Origin: Acinetobacter junii CIP 64.5
Lineage (GTDB): Bacteria; Pseudomonadota; Gammaproteobacteria; Pseudomonadales; Moraxellaceae
Length of the DNA: 64,000 nt
Assembly: GCF_000368765.1 (NCBI RefSeq)
Contig: NZ_KB849654.1
Span: 710,043-774,042 of the forward strand
Reading direction: 5' to 3'
In this document: positions 11,091 to 20,094 of the stretch, in pieces
Numbering within the stretch: the stretch's first letter is position 1
How the letters are laid out: each line of letters begins with the position of its first letter
The notes under the pieces: model-generated
What the model saw: the letters and a program-made list of their open reading frames with translations, nothing else
Database searches by the model: none
Told to the model about the DNA's origin: nothing
Program-made: the position numbers and the translations under genes

Positions 11091-11285
11091 TTAGATGTAT
11101 GGGCACATAGCACGAACTGATGCAACGTCACTTACGTGAACCATTACACAACCGCGCAATTGACGGATACGCTTAGCAGATTTTTTGGTCAAAATGTGGC
11201 GCTTGAATGCTTGTTTGCGCTTGAAACCGTTTGCAGTCGCTTTGAAGCGTTTAGCTGCACCACGGCGAGTTTTTAACTTAGCCAT
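11091..11285 (-). CDS. rpmI: 50S ribosomal protein L35
   Basis: A 64-residue, very basic ribosomal protein ([14 protein letters not shown] at its N-terminus, [16 protein letters not shown] in the middle). The frame is open 57 codons further upstream, but the ATG at 11285 with AGAGGTTACT before it matches the family. infC, usually directly upstream, is about 3.8 kb away here, so rpmI-rplT probably has its own promoter in 11286-11460. Confidence 0.95.
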   Translation of the reverse strand: MAKLKTRRGAAKRFKATANGFKRKQAFKRHILTKKSAKRIRQLRGCVMVHVSDVASVRAMCPYI

Positions 11286-11316
11286 AGTAACCTCTTTTAG
11301 GCACCTGTTCGGCGCG

Positions 11317-11332
11317 TTTGCACTATTGCAAA
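11317..11332 (-). promoter_or_regulatory. Hairpin in the rpmI leader
   Basis: A 6-bp stem TTTGCA / TGCAAA with a 4-base loop lies 32 bases before the rpmI ATG, next to a CCTGCAGG palindrome (11337-11344). It could take part in L20 feedback control, which is known for this operon in other bacteria; here that is inference. Confidence 0.35.
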
Positions 11333-11520
11333 TCGACCTGCAGGTAAGGAATGCAGCATGATATAACATCTGCGAATAAAACAAAAGTAAAATGCTCATT
11401 TTTTGAGTAAGAGTAAGACTTTTACTCAAACGAAATTTTCCATTATTAATTCTCAAAATACGAGAAATTTACATTAATTACTTACTTATAATAGCTTCAA
11501 TTCAATCATAAACACTCGAA

Positions 11521-12774
11521 ATGAATACACAACAAGATGCTTTTGCTGCATTGCGCTATCGAGATTTCTCTATCGTTACCTTGAATCAATTCTGCTTAAC
11601 ACTGGCAATTCTGATTCAAGAAATTATCGTTGCTTATTCACTGTATCAAATCACACGTGATCCACTCACATTAGGTTTTATCGGTTTAGCTGAAGCCATT
11701 CCATTTATTGCGCTTTCCTTATGGGGTGGTTATTTTGCAGATAAACTCAATAAGCAAACCATTATGAAGGTCTGTTTATTTTTTGCAGCACCATTGCCAC
11801 TCGTGCTCTGGGCACTCTTCCATTTATATGGTTTAGAAAAGATTAGTGTCTCAACTTTGTCATGGGGAATTTATGCAGTCATTTTTGCATTAGGAACAAC
11901 CCGAGGTTTCTACAACCCCTCAGCAACCTCTCTCAAACCATTTCTTATTCCACGTGAACTTTATGCGAATGGTGCAACATGGACGACGATTGGTTGGCAA
12001 AGTGGCGTGATTATCGGTCCAATGTTGGGTGGATTTATGCTGGCATTTCTTGGGCGAGAGACCAGCTTGTTCACAGTCACAGGATTGTTAGCAACTTGTT
12101 TTATTCTGATTACCCAACTTCAAAAAAGAACTTTTCCAAAAATGGAAACTGAGAACGTTCTTCAAAGTCTGACAGACGGTTTTCGCTTTATTTGGAAAAC
12201 CAAAATTGTCTTATGGGCCATATCATTAGATCTTATTTCAGTATTATTTGGAGGGGTAATTGCACTTCTGCCTATATTTGCTGAGGATATTTTAAAGGTC
12301 GGTCCAGAAGGATTGGGATATTTACGTGCTGCTCCATCAATTGGTGCGTTGTTAACAATGATTGTTTTAACCAAATTTCCACCAACGCATCATGCTTGGC
12401 GAAATATGTTATTCGCTGTTGCTGGTTTTGGTATTTTTACCATTCTGTTTGCCTTTTCAAACAATATATGGCTATCACTATTTGCCTTAGCCATGACTGG
12501 TGCATGTGATAGTGTTTCTGTTGTTGTTCGTCAAACCGTCTTACAAATTTTCCCTCCTGAGAATATGCGAGGTCGTGTTGCTGCGGTTAATGGCATGTTC
12601 GTTTCTTCAAGCAATGAACTCGGCGCTTTTGAATCTGGTTTAGCCGCTAAGTATATGGGAACCATAACTGCAACCATTTTTGGCGGATGTATGACACTTG
12701 CTGTGGTGACTTATTGTTGGTTTAAAACTACTGATTTATTTAAAGTCGATATCACCAAAGGTTCGGATCATTAG
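11521..12774 (+). CDS. MFS transporter, EntS-like
   Basis: Inner-membrane transporter with about 12 membrane segments in 417 residues. The motif GGYFADKLNKQ after the second segment is the MFS loop 2-3 signature, and ENMRGRVAAVNGMF near residue 345 is typical of the MFS_3 (enterobactin-exporter EntS-like) group. The substrate is unknown. TATAAT at 11487-11492 lies 29 bases before the start; no good -35 was seen. It sits between rpmI and a convergent membrane-protein cluster, splitting infC from rpmI. Confidence 0.85.
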   Translation: MNTQQDAFAALRYRDFSIVTLNQFCLTLAILIQEIIVAYSLYQITRDPLTLGFIGLAEAIPFIALSLWGGYFADKLNKQTIMKVCLFFAAPLPLVLWALFHLYGLEKISVSTLSWGIYAVIFALGTTRGFYNPSATSLKPFLIPRELYANGATWTTIGWQSGVIIGPMLGGFMLAFLGRETSLFTVTGLLATCFILITQLQKRTFPKMETENVLQSLTDGFRFIWKTKIVLWAISLDLISVLFGGVIALLPIFAEDILKVGPEGLGYLRAAPSIGALLTMIVLTKFPPTHHAWRNMLFAVAGFGIFTILFAFSNNIWLSLFALAMTGACDSVSVVVRQTVLQIFPPENMRGRVAAVNGMFVSSSNELGAFESGLAAKYMGTITATIFGGCMTLAVVTYCWFKTTDLFKVDITKGSDH

Positions 12775-12780
12775 AACACT

Positions 12781-12806
12781 TAGGGAAAGCGAGCAAGCTT
12801 TCCCTA
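12781..12806. terminator. Stem-loop between convergent genes
   Basis: TAGGGAAAGC / GCTTTCCCTA, a 10-bp perfect stem with a 6-base loop, starts just after the MFS stop and ends just before the stop of the convergent gene. No T-run follows on either strand, so it is a terminator-like hairpin only. Confidence 0.5.
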
Positions 12807-12809
12807 CCC

Positions 12810-13238
12810 TCAGAAAATGCCTAGATATAAAGCATATAAAGTTAAATAACGCCCACCTTTGGCAATCGTAACGATCAGCAAAAAGCGCCAAAAATTTTCT
12901 TTCATCAATCCTGCAATTAAAGTGATCGGATCTCCAACGACAGGTGTCCAGCTTAATAATAAAGAATAGAAACCATATTTATGATAAATCTGTTGTGCTT
13001 GTACTAAACGCTGTTCAGAAACAGGAAACCATTTTTTATCTTTAAAATGTTCAATTTTCAGCCCTAACCACCAGTTCACACATGAACCTAATACATTGCC
13101 TACAGTCGCAACTAAGATCAAATAAAATGGATTAGAAAGCCCCTGCACCAGTAAAGTCATTAAGACTGCCTCTGACTGTAGAGGCAATAATGTCGCTGCA
13201 CCAAAAGCAGAAATAAATAACAAAAGATAAGAGATCAC
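12810..13238 (-). CDS. YqaA-like (DedA/VTT superfamily) membrane protein
   Basis: A 142-residue inner-membrane protein with about four hydrophobic segments. The pattern GNVLGSCVNWWLG and the WTPVVGDPITLIAGLM region match the short YqaA branch of the DedA/VTT superfamily, whose members are linked to lipid translocation and envelope stress. The exact role is unknown. Its ATG overlaps the stop of the upstream 105-residue membrane protein by four bases (ATGA), so the two are translationally coupled. Confidence 0.8.
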   Translation of the reverse strand: MISYLLLFISAFGAATLLPLQSEAVLMTLLVQGLSNPFYLILVATVGNVLGSCVNWWLGLKIEHFKDKKWFPVSEQRLVQAQQIYHKYGFYSLLLSWTPVVGDPITLIAGLMKENFWRFLLIVTIAKGGRYLTLYALYLGIF

Positions 13239-13552
13239 GAAACTTTGGACTCCGATTTAGATCGGACAATATAACTTAGGCTTGAATATAAAAATGGAAC
13301 AATAAAAGCAATCCAAAATGCGGCATCAGATTTAATCATTTTCTGTAATATTGTTAATTGTATCTCACCCTCTGAAACAGCATTCCAATCAATCAACAGT
13401 GTGAGATCAATATAAAAAAGTAAGATAAGGTATAAAGCGAAAATGCCTCCACAAATTCCTGTATGAAAAACAGAATGCTTTGCTTTGACTTGTAAAAATG
13501 CAAATAGTGAAGCAAAAACAAAGCCTGTACTTAAGATTAAAACTAAGACCAT
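13235..13552 (-). CDS. Small integral membrane protein, unknown function
   Basis: A 105-residue protein with three predicted membrane segments: residues 2-20, 31-55 and 76-98, with a polar stretch rich in acidic residues between the second and third. I do not recognise the family. It is coupled to the YqaA-like gene by a four-base overlap and begins directly after the stop codon of a possible 36-residue membrane peptide (TAG then ATG with no gap), suggesting a three-gene membrane cluster. Confidence 0.7.
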   Translation of the reverse strand: MVLVLILSTGFVFASLFAFLQVKAKHSVFHTGICGGIFALYLILLFYIDLTLLIDWNAVSEGEIQLTILQKMIKSDAAFWIAFIVPFLYSSLSYIVRSKSESKVS

Positions 13553-13663
13553 CTATTCAAAATTATCTATCGCTAAAAAATATTGCATCAGACTGCAACT
13601 CACTGCTACTACGATCAGTAATCCCATGAGAAGAGCCCAATGCTTAATATAATCATTAAACAC
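13553..13663 (-). CDS. Possible 36-residue single-span membrane peptide
   Basis: A short reading frame from GTG at 13663 to TAG at 13553. It encodes one hydrophobic span (WALLMGLLIVVAVSC, then SLMQYFLAI) with a short polar head and an acidic tail. The stop codon abuts the ATG of the next gene, as in translational coupling. No clear Shine-Dalgarno lies before the GTG, and an internal ATG at codon 13 is another possible start. The case for it rests on position and hydrophobicity only. Confidence 0.35.
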   Translation of the reverse strand: MFNDYIKHWALLMGLLIVVAVSCSLMQYFLAIDNFE

Positions 13664-13679
13664 GGTAGTAATAATAAAG

Positions 13680-14315
13680 TTAAACTTTGATTGATAATGC
13701 TTTTTGAATAGCAGGACGTGCGGTCAAACGTTCAATATAGTCTTGAACATATGGATAATCCTCAAGCTGTATGCCTTGCCAATCGTAACGCAACGCCCAC
13801 GGCAGGATAGCCATATCCGCAATAGAGTATTCACCAGCTACAAACTTTTGACCAATTAATTGTTTATTGAGCACACCATACAGACGTTTAGTTTCATTCA
13901 CATAGCGCTCTATCGCATAAGGAATACGTTCAGGTGCAAATTTACTAAAATGATGATTCTGACCCAGCATCGGACCAAAACCACCCATTTGCCACATCAA
14001 CCATTGCTCAACTTCAACACGTTCTTGTTCATCCGTAGGATAGAATAATCCAGTCTTCCGACCTAAATATTGTAGGATTGCACCTGATTCAAATACAGAA
14101 ATCGGTTCACCATTTGGTCCATTTTGATCAACAATCGCTGGAATTTTATTATTTGGCGAAATACGTAAAAAATCAGGTTGAAATTGATCATTTTCCAAAA
14201 TATTAATTGGGAAAATTTGATAATCCAAGCCCATTTCCTCAAGTGCAATGGTTATTTTATGTCCATTGGGTGTTCCCCAATAATAAAGATCAATCATTTT
14301 AAAATTATTCTCCAT
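13680..14315 (-). CDS. Glutathione S-transferase, YfcG-like
   Basis: A thioredoxin-fold N-terminal domain with TPNGHKITIALEE, then SPNNKIPAIVD and ESGAILQYL (glutathione gamma-glutamyl site), then an all-helical C-terminal domain with YSIADMAILPWA. This closely follows E. coli YfcG, a Nu-class GST with disulfide-bond reductase activity, including GPMLGQNHHF and PYAIERY. The frame starts at ATG 14315; an ATG at codon 7 (14297) gives the YfcG start (MIDLYYW) and has GGAG about 12 bases before it. Confidence 0.88.
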   Translation of the reverse strand: MENNFKMIDLYYWGTPNGHKITIALEEMGLDYQIFPINILENDQFQPDFLRISPNNKIPAIVDQNGPNGEPISVFESGAILQYLGRKTGLFYPTDEQERVEVEQWLMWQMGGFGPMLGQNHHFSKFAPERIPYAIERYVNETKRLYGVLNKQLIGQKFVAGEYSIADMAILPWALRYDWQGIQLEDYPYVQDYIERLTARPAIQKALSIKV

Positions 14316-14556
14316 ACACCGTAGATGGTGGCTCTTTACACACCTTAATAGATTTAAAAAGAAACAACAAGTTCTGTAAATTAAAAATAATTTTTATAAT
14401 TATCAAATATATATAAAATTTATTTAAAAAAATAGATCTTTAACTTGAATTTTTTAAACTCAAACACATATTAATTATTGTGTTAGAAATGACGATTTTT
14501 AACATTCTGTCGATGTTTATACATGGCAGGTTTAAGTTTTATCTTCTTATTTTTAA

Positions 14557-14579
14557 AACTTTGCTGACCTCAGGAGGTT
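14557..14579 (+). promoter_or_regulatory. ROSE-like RNA thermometer hiding the hsp20 ribosome-binding site
   Basis: The RNA can fold AACUUUGCU (14557-14565) onto AGGAGGUU (14572-14579) around the loop GACCUC. It gives eight pairs with one bulged G at 14563, and the whole Shine-Dalgarno AGGAGG is paired. UUGCU facing AGGA with a bulged G is the hallmark of ROSE thermometers, known upstream of small heat-shock genes in proteobacteria. The fold was built by hand. Confidence 0.65.
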
Positions 14580-14585
14580 CTAATC

Positions 14586-15059
14586 ATGAGTAATCTAAAT
14601 CTTCATCCTTTATTTCGTCGTAGCATTGGATTTGACCGTTTAAATGATTTTATTGACTACGCCATGCAAAGTGATACACCCAATTACCCTCCATATAACA
14701 TAGAGAAATCTGGTGAAAACCGTTATCGCATTGTGGTGGCTACCGCAGGTTTTAGCCTAGAGGAATTAGGACTGAGTCTAGAAAATCAGCTTCTTACCAT
14801 TTCAGGTAAACCTGAGGTTGTTCAGAAAGAAACAACTGAATATCTGCATAAAGGAATCGCGCGTCGTGCCTTTAAATTGTCTTTACGCTTAGATGAACAT
14901 ATTGAAGTTCAACAAGCTGATTATGAGAATGGTTTATTGGTCATTGACTTGGAACGAATCATACCAGAAGAGAAACTTCCACGCGAAATCCCAATTGGTA
15001 AGAAAAAACTTTTACTTGATCAGCCTGATTCTACAGAAAAAACTGTAAGTACTCAGTAA
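14586..15059 (+). CDS. Small heat-shock protein, Hsp20/IbpA family
   Basis: An ATP-independent holdase chaperone that binds unfolding proteins for later refolding by DnaK and ClpB. The 157 residues contain the alpha-crystallin domain from about residue 35 to 125 (YRIVVATAGFSLEELGL through YENGLLVIDLER) with short tails and a C-terminal PREIPIG as the IXI-type anchor. A very strong AGGAGG lies 8 bases before the ATG and is predicted to be masked by a thermometer hairpin. It has its own terminator and is inserted on the opposite strand between infC and rpmI. Confidence 0.92.
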   Translation: MSNLNLHPLFRRSIGFDRLNDFIDYAMQSDTPNYPPYNIEKSGENRYRIVVATAGFSLEELGLSLENQLLTISGKPEVVQKETTEYLHKGIARRAFKLSLRLDEHIEVQQADYENGLLVIDLERIIPEEKLPREIPIGKKKLLLDQPDSTEKTVSTQ

Positions 15060-15070
15060 TTATGCTTTAA

Positions 15071-15109
15071 ATCAAAAAAGCCCTGCTATTCGAGCAGGGC
15101 TTTTTTGAT
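15071..15109. terminator. Bidirectional terminator between hsp20 and infC
   Basis: ATCAAAAAAGCCCTGCT and its exact complement flank the 5-base loop ATTCG. The symmetric A- and T-runs let it serve both convergent genes. Confidence 0.93.
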
Positions 15110-15119
15110 GATTGGATGA

Positions 15120-15671
15120 TTACTTTTTCTTTTTCGGACCAAGTAACATGCCCATCTGACGACCTTCCATCTTCGGAGCTTGTTCTACTACACCAAACTC
15201 CGCAACGTCAGCTTCAATCTTTTGCAATTGAGCTAGACCAAGTTGCTGATGCGCCATCTCACGACCACGGAAACGTAAGGTAATTTTCACTTTATTTCCT
15301 TCTTCAAGGAAACGTAAAATTGCGCGCAATTTTACCTGATAATCACCTACATCCGTTGCTGGACGTAACTTGATTTCTTTCACTTGCACTTGATGCTGTT
15401 TTTTCTTCGCATCTTTTTGCTTTTGTTTCAAATCAAACAAGTGCTTGTTGTAGTCCATGATTTTACAAACAGGCGGTTCTGCATTAGCAACAATCTCAAC
15501 AAGGTCAAGATTTGCTTCTTCAGCAGCACGTAATGCTTCAGTTAATGAAACGACACCTTTTTGTTCTCCATCTGCAGCAACAAGGCGTACTTCTTTTGCA
15601 CGGATCTCGTCGTTAATCGCAGGACGGTTACTTTTAGCACCTTGTTGTTGGTTACGGTCAGGCTGTTTAAT
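15120..15671 (-). CDS. infC: Translation initiation factor IF-3 (ATT start)
   Basis: IF-3 binds the 30S subunit and checks start-codon choice. The visible protein has 183 residues: an N-terminal domain ([28 protein letters not shown]), a lysine-rich linker, and a C-terminal domain ([13 protein letters not shown]). A search for ATG alone would begin at 15458 and lose 71 residues. The true start is best placed at ATT 15671, in frame, with GGAG 8 bases upstream. This matches the AUU start used by E. coli infC for self-control. The gene starts 5 bases after the thrS stop. Confidence 0.93.
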   Translation of the reverse strand: MKQPDRNQQQGAKSNRPAINDEIRAKEVRLVAADGEQKGVVSLTEALRAAEEANLDLVEIVANAEPPVCKIMDYNKHLFDLKQKQKDAKKKQHQVQVKEIKLRPATDVGDYQVKLRAILRFLEEGNKVKITLRFRGREMAHQQLGLAQLQKIEADVAEFGVVEQAPKMEGRQMGMLLGPKKKK

Positions 15672-15676
15672 CTTTA

Positions 15677-17599
15677 TTACTCCACAATGTACCGGCCACG
15701 TTCGGCTACGGCAGATTTCACTAGATCAATGAATGCATCCACTGACATAGTACCTAAATTTTTTCCTGAGCGAGTACGGACATTGACAGTTCCCTCTTCA
15801 ACTTCTCGGTCACCAAGAACCAGAAGATAAGGAATACGCTCTAGGGTACGCTCACGAATCTTAAATCCGATTTTTTCATTTCTCAAGTCAGAAATAGCAC
15901 GAAGACCATTTTCTTTGAGTTTTGCAACGACTTGCTCACTCGCCTCAGCTTGAGAATCAGTAATGTTCATAACACAAGCTTGAACTGGGGCAAGCCAAGG
16001 TGGCATGAAACCAGCGTAATGTTCAATTAGTATACCAATAAAACGCTCAAAACTACCAAGTATTGCACGATGCAGCATGACTGGTTGATCACGTTCGTTT
16101 TCTTCCGTCACATATGAAGCATCTAAACGAATAGGTAAATTGAAGTCACACTGGATTGTACCGCATTGCCACACACGACCTAAGCAATCTTTTAATGAAA
16201 ATTCAATCTTCGGACCATAGAATGCACCTTCACCTGGTTGCAAGTCCCAAGCCAAGCCAGCATCATCTAAAGCATCAGCAAGAGATTTTTCTGCTAAATC
16301 CCAAAGTGCATCATCGCCTACACGCTTTTCAGGACGTGTTGAAAGTTTCATTTGAACTTCTTCAAAGCCGAAGTCTTTATAAACATCTAAAGTCAGTTTA
16401 ATAAAGTCTGCAACCTCTTTACCAATTTGCTCTTTGGTACAGAAAATATGTGCATCATCTTGGGTAAAGCCACGAACACGCATAATCCCGTGTAATGAAC
16501 CAGATGGTTCGTTACGATGACATGAACCAAACTCCGCCAAACGGACTGGTAAATCACGGTATGATTTTAAGCCTTGATTGAACACTTGTACGTGACAAGG
16601 ACAGTTCATCGGCTTAACTGCATAGTTACGACTTTCTGAATGAGTCGTAAACATGTTTTCAGCATAGTTCGCTGCATGTCCTGATTTCTCCCACAAAGTG
16701 AAATCAACAATTTGTGGTGTTTTAATTTCTTGGTAACCATTGTCTTGCTGAACTTTACGCATGTATTGCTCAAGCACTTGGTAGATTGTCCAACCATTCG
16801 CATGCCAGAACACCATACCAGGTGCTTCTTCTTGCATGTGGAATAAGTCCAAAGCTTTACCAATTTTACGATGGTCCCGTTTTTCAGCTTCTTCAATACG
16901 TTTGATATAAGCTGCTAACTGTTTTTTATCAGCCCAAGCCGTACCATATATACGTTGTAACTGTTCATTCTTCGCATCACCACGCCAGTATGCACCAGAG
17001 ATTTTAGTGAGTTTGAATGATTTTAAGAATTTAGTGTTTGGTACGTGCGGACCACGGCACATATCCAAATAATCCTGATGGTAGTACAAGCCCATTTGTG
17101 TTTCATTTGGCATGTCTGCAATCAAGCGTAATTTGTATTCTTCACCGCGTGCTGTAAATTCTGCAATCACTTCATCACGTGGTGTCATTTTTTTGATGAC
17201 ATCATAGTCTTGATCGATGAGCTTTTTCATACGCTCTTCGATCGCCGCCATATCATCCAAAGTAAATGGGCGTGGCATCCAGATATCGTAATAGAAACCT
17301 TCTTCGATCACTGGGCCGATAACCATTTTCGCCTCAGGGAACAATTGCTTAACAGCATGTCCTACCAAGTGCGCACATGAGTGACGAATGATCTCTAGAC
17401 CTTCTTCATCTTTCGGGGTAATAATCTGAACTGTCGCATCTTCTGTGATTAAATCACAAGCATCCACCAAACGATCATTGATACGACCAGCAACTGTATT
17501 TTTTGCAAGACCTGGACCAATGCTTTGAGCAAGTTCCATCACGGAAATCGGATGATCAAATTGCTTTTGATCACCATTTGGTAAAGTAATGATTGGCAT
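15677..17599 (-). CDS. thrS: Threonine--tRNA ligase
   Basis: Class II synthetase charging tRNA-Thr, with editing of mischarged Ser. The 640-residue length is normal. Order: TGS domain (residues 1-62), SAD editing domain with [16 protein letters not shown], catalytic core with [10 protein letters not shown] (zinc cysteine), [15 protein letters not shown] and the motif 3 region [13 protein letters not shown], then an anticodon-binding domain. AAGGA lies 8 bases before the ATG. It is transcribed ahead of infC, as in E. coli. Confidence 0.97.
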   Translation of the reverse strand: MPIITLPNGDQKQFDHPISVMELAQSIGPGLAKNTVAGRINDRLVDACDLITEDATVQIITPKDEEGLEIIRHSCAHLVGHAVKQLFPEAKMVIGPVIEEGFYYDIWMPRPFTLDDMAAIEERMKKLIDQDYDVIKKMTPRDEVIAEFTARGEEYKLRLIADMPNETQMGLYYHQDYLDMCRGPHVPNTKFLKSFKLTKISGAYWRGDAKNEQLQRIYGTAWADKKQLAAYIKRIEEAEKRDHRKIGKALDLFHMQEEAPGMVFWHANGWTIYQVLEQYMRKVQQDNGYQEIKTPQIVDFTLWEKSGHAANYAENMFTTHSESRNYAVKPMNCPCHVQVFNQGLKSYRDLPVRLAEFGSCHRNEPSGSLHGIMRVRGFTQDDAHIFCTKEQIGKEVADFIKLTLDVYKDFGFEEVQMKLSTRPEKRVGDDALWDLAEKSLADALDDAGLAWDLQPGEGAFYGPKIEFSLKDCLGRVWQCGTIQCDFNLPIRLDASYVTEENERDQPVMLHRAILGSFERFIGILIEHYAGFMPPWLAPVQACVMNITDSQAEASEQVVAKLKENGLRAISDLRNEKIGFKIRERTLERIPYLLVLGDREVEEGTVNVRTRSGKNLGTMSVDAFIDLVKSAVAERGRYIVE

Positions 17600-17659
17600 A
17601 ATAAAATCCTTAAGGAGTGATGCCCTATACGAAGGAGCATATCACCGCGAGATTATGTA

Positions 17660-17677
17660 TTGAGGAGGAATCCTCAA
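17660..17677 (-). promoter_or_regulatory. Short hairpin in the thrS leader
   Basis: TTGAGGA-GGAA-TCCTCAA, a 7-bp perfect stem with a tetraloop, lies about 60 bases before the thrS ATG. E. coli ThrRS represses its own mRNA through tRNA-like leader hairpins. Whether this one acts so is unknown. The 17600-17865 gap shows no gene I trust. Confidence 0.35.
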
Positions 17678-17807
17678 AAGATAAAAAACGGCGGATAAAA
17701 AAGTATTCAAGATTTTACACAGGTTTAGATAAGGATGAAACCTTTGATTCAGAAAAACCAAAATCATTCAGGCAACACTTCAGACTAAAGCCTAAATGAA
17801 TTCCGTT

Positions 17808-17828
17808 TAACAACACACTATGTTGTTA
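17808..17828. promoter_or_regulatory. 8-bp inverted repeat before the acyl-CoA ligase gene
   Basis: TAACAACA-CACTA-TGTTGTTA is a perfect dyad 38 bases before the chosen start at 17866. It has the size of a TetR-type operator. No regulator gene is next to it. Confidence 0.4.
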
Positions 17829-17865
17829 TAGATATATGAAAATAACAGAAATGGAGTACAGACAC

Positions 17866-19509
17866 ATGGTGAGTGCATATGATGAATTACCAAGAACCCC
17901 TGCAAATTTTGTCGCATTATCTCCTTTACGCTATTTAGAACGTGCTGCGTATATTTACCCTCATCAAGCAGCAATTATTCATGGTGCTCGTCAAATCACT
18001 TGGCAGCAAACCTATCAACGCTGTCGCCAGTTTGCACATCAACTCAAAAATCTAGGTATTCAAAAAAACGATACCGTTTCGGTACTGTTACCAAATGTCC
18101 CTGCAATGATTGAAGCTCATTTTGCAGTACCAATGGCAGGTGCTGTACTCAATACGCTGAATACACGCTTGGATGCAAAAACTATTGCTTTCATGCTTAC
18201 GCATGCAGAATCAAAAGTACTGCTTGTCGACCCTGAATTTAAAACCCTTGCAGAAGAAGCATTAACACTGATCAATCAAGATATTATTGTGATTGATGTA
18301 TTTGATGAGGAATATGATGCTGAACAAATCGCACTTGGGCAGTACGAATATGAATCTTGGTTAGCTCAAGGTGATCCTGAATTTGAATGGTTGCTCCCAC
18401 AAGATGAATGGGATGCCATTAGTCTGAATTATACTTCGGGAACTACAGGTAACCCGAAAGGCGTGGTTTATCATCATCGTGGCGCTTACCTCAATGCGGC
18501 AAGTAATATCTTGGCCTGCGGTATGAAACCTCGTGCTGTTTATCTGTGGACATTACCGCTCTTCCATTGCAATGGTTGGTGTTTTGCTTGGTCTATTGCT
18601 GCTAGTGGCGGTACCAATATTTGTTTACGCCGTGTCGATTCTGCTCTGATCTTCAAATATATTTCTGAACACAAAGTCGATTATTTCTGCGGTGCCCCTA
18701 TTGTGCTGTCTATGCTCATCAATGCCCCAGTAGATCAACGCACATCATTTGATCATCATGTCGAAGTGATGGTGGCTGGCGCAGCGCCTCCCGTTGCCAT
18801 TATTGAAGGGATGCGAAATATAGGTATTAATGTCAATCATGTGTATGGTTTGACTGAAACTTACGGCCCGTCTGCTTTATGTGCTGCACAAGCAGGTTGG
18901 AGTGATTTAACTATCCAAGAGCAAGCTCAATTACATTCACGTCAAGGCGTTCCGTATCCATTACAAGACAGTATGCGTGTACTAGATCCTGAAACCATGC
19001 AGCCTGTACCCAATGATGGTGAAACCATGGGTGAGATTATGTTCCGTGGCAATATCGTGATGAAAGGTTATCTTAAAAACCCACAAGCCACCGAAGAGGC
19101 ATTTAAAGGCGGTTGGTTCCATACAGGTGATTTAGCCGTATGTCATCCTGATGGATATGCGAAAATTACTGATCGCTCCAAAGATATTATTATTTCAGGT
19201 GGCGAAAATATCTCATCACTTGAAGTCGAAGATGTTCTTTATCGCCATCCAGCCGTTTTAACTGCTGCAGTCGTTGCAAAACCTGATCCACGCTGGCAAG
19301 AAGTTCCCTGTGCTTTTATTGAATTAAAGCAAGGTATCTCAGCTTCAGCGGAAGATATTATTCTGCATTGCCAAAAGGAGCTGGCGCGCTTTAAAGTTCC
19401 GAAAGATGTGGTGATTACCGAGATTCCAAAAACCTCAACAGGGAAATTACAAAAATTTATTTTAAGAGAATGGGCAAAAGAACGCGCGACAGGTGAGTTT
19501 GGAAACTAA
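17866..19509 (+). CDS. AMP-forming acyl-CoA synthetase
   Basis: An adenylate-forming enzyme that activates a carboxylic acid with ATP and joins it to CoA. Motifs: the P-loop NYTSGTTGNPKGVVYHHRG, VYGLTETYGP, GWFHTGDLAV with DRSKDIIISGGENIS, and the C-terminal catalytic lysine in KTSTGKLQKF. It resembles the medium/long-chain fatty acyl (AlkK-like) branch, but the exact substrate cannot be read. The frame is open from 17836; the ATG at 17866 has GGAG 8 bases upstream and gives 547 residues. It is a single gene with its own terminator. Confidence 0.88.
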   Translation: MVSAYDELPRTPANFVALSPLRYLERAAYIYPHQAAIIHGARQITWQQTYQRCRQFAHQLKNLGIQKNDTVSVLLPNVPAMIEAHFAVPMAGAVLNTLNTRLDAKTIAFMLTHAESKVLLVDPEFKTLAEEALTLINQDIIVIDVFDEEYDAEQIALGQYEYESWLAQGDPEFEWLLPQDEWDAISLNYTSGTTGNPKGVVYHHRGAYLNAASNILACGMKPRAVYLWTLPLFHCNGWCFAWSIAASGGTNICLRRVDSALIFKYISEHKVDYFCGAPIVLSMLINAPVDQRTSFDHHVEVMVAGAAPPVAIIEGMRNIGINVNHVYGLTETYGPSALCAAQAGWSDLTIQEQAQLHSRQGVPYPLQDSMRVLDPETMQPVPNDGETMGEIMFRGNIVMKGYLKNPQATEEAFKGGWFHTGDLAVCHPDGYAKITDRSKDIIISGGENISSLEVEDVLYRHPAVLTAAVVAKPDPRWQEVPCAFIELKQGISASAEDIILHCQKELARFKVPKDVVITEIPKTSTGKLQKFILREWAKERATGEFGN

Positions 19510-19518
19510 CTCTAAAAT

Positions 19519-19552
19519 AAAAAAAGAAGTTTCATTTGAAACTTCTTTTTTT
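19519..19552. terminator. Bidirectional terminator between the acyl-CoA ligase gene and darP
   Basis: The perfect stem AGAAGTTTC / GAAACTTCT with loop ATTT is flanked by symmetric A- and T-runs. Confidence 0.92.
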
Positions 19553-19555
19553 GAA

Positions 19556-20092
19556 TTAACCTTGATCCGATAATAGTGCTACTTGCTGGACATAATTCAC
19601 AAATTTACGCTTTGATGCCTCAAGTTCTTCTTCACTCACTTGCTGCTTAATATCGCGATGAATACGCAGAACATGTTGGCGTAAAGTATGTCTTTCCGAA
19701 GCATTAAAAACCTTACTAAATTCATTGATGATTGGGTCACCTTGATCAATCATACGATCAACCCAACGCATCAATTGCATTTGCTTTTTAGCGCCTTGTT
19801 GAGGGGTAAGATAAGACAAAATGGTACTTTCATCTTCATTACGCAAGAGTTTACCGATTCGCTGAAACTGGCGACGACGTGCTTCAAAAGAGCTAATCTT
19901 TTGCACTTCAAGCAACGCATCAATCAAACGCTCATCAACAGGAAGTTTTTGAATCTGTTTTACATTTAATTGAGCCAATTGCTCACCTAAAGCTGCCATA
20001 CGTTGCACAGCTTTTTTCTGTTCGGTTCTACTCGCACGTCCCTCTAATGATTCAAAATCCTCATCGGTATAACGCTGGGTACCACGTGCCAC
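19556..20092 (-). CDS. darP: Ribosome biogenesis factor DarP (YjgA, DUF615)
   Basis: In E. coli this protein associates with late 50S assembly intermediates. The 178 residues fit the family, with SRTEQKKAVQRMAALGEQLA near the N-terminus, LPVDERLIDALLE, and a basic helical C-terminal half (HTLRQHVLRIHRD). It lies two bases after the HPr gene, in the cluster rapZ-HPr-darP. Confidence 0.92.
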   Translation of the reverse strand: MARGTQRYTDEDFESLEGRASRTEQKKAVQRMAALGEQLAQLNVKQIQKLPVDERLIDALLEVQKISSFEARRRQFQRIGKLLRNEDESTILSYLTPQQGAKKQMQLMRWVDRMIDQGDPIINEFSKVFNASERHTLRQHVLRIHRDIKQQVSEEELEASKRKFVNYVQQVALLSDQG

Positions 20093-20094
20093 TA

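Noticed and set aside
14446..14480. A sigma-32 promoter for hsp20 (CTTGAA at 14454)
   Set aside because: No CCCCAT-like -10 at the right distance; support too weak.
15120..15458. A short 112-residue IF-3 beginning at ATG
   Set aside because: The upstream frame codes for the conserved IF-3 N-terminal domain back to ATT 15671.
17617..17799. A 60-codon plus-strand frame upstream of thrS, rich in Lys and Arg
   Set aside because: It covers the thrS promoter and leader. The AAGGAG near its start is only two bases from the ATG and is better explained as half of the palindromic TCCTTAAGGA serving thrS. No family likeness.
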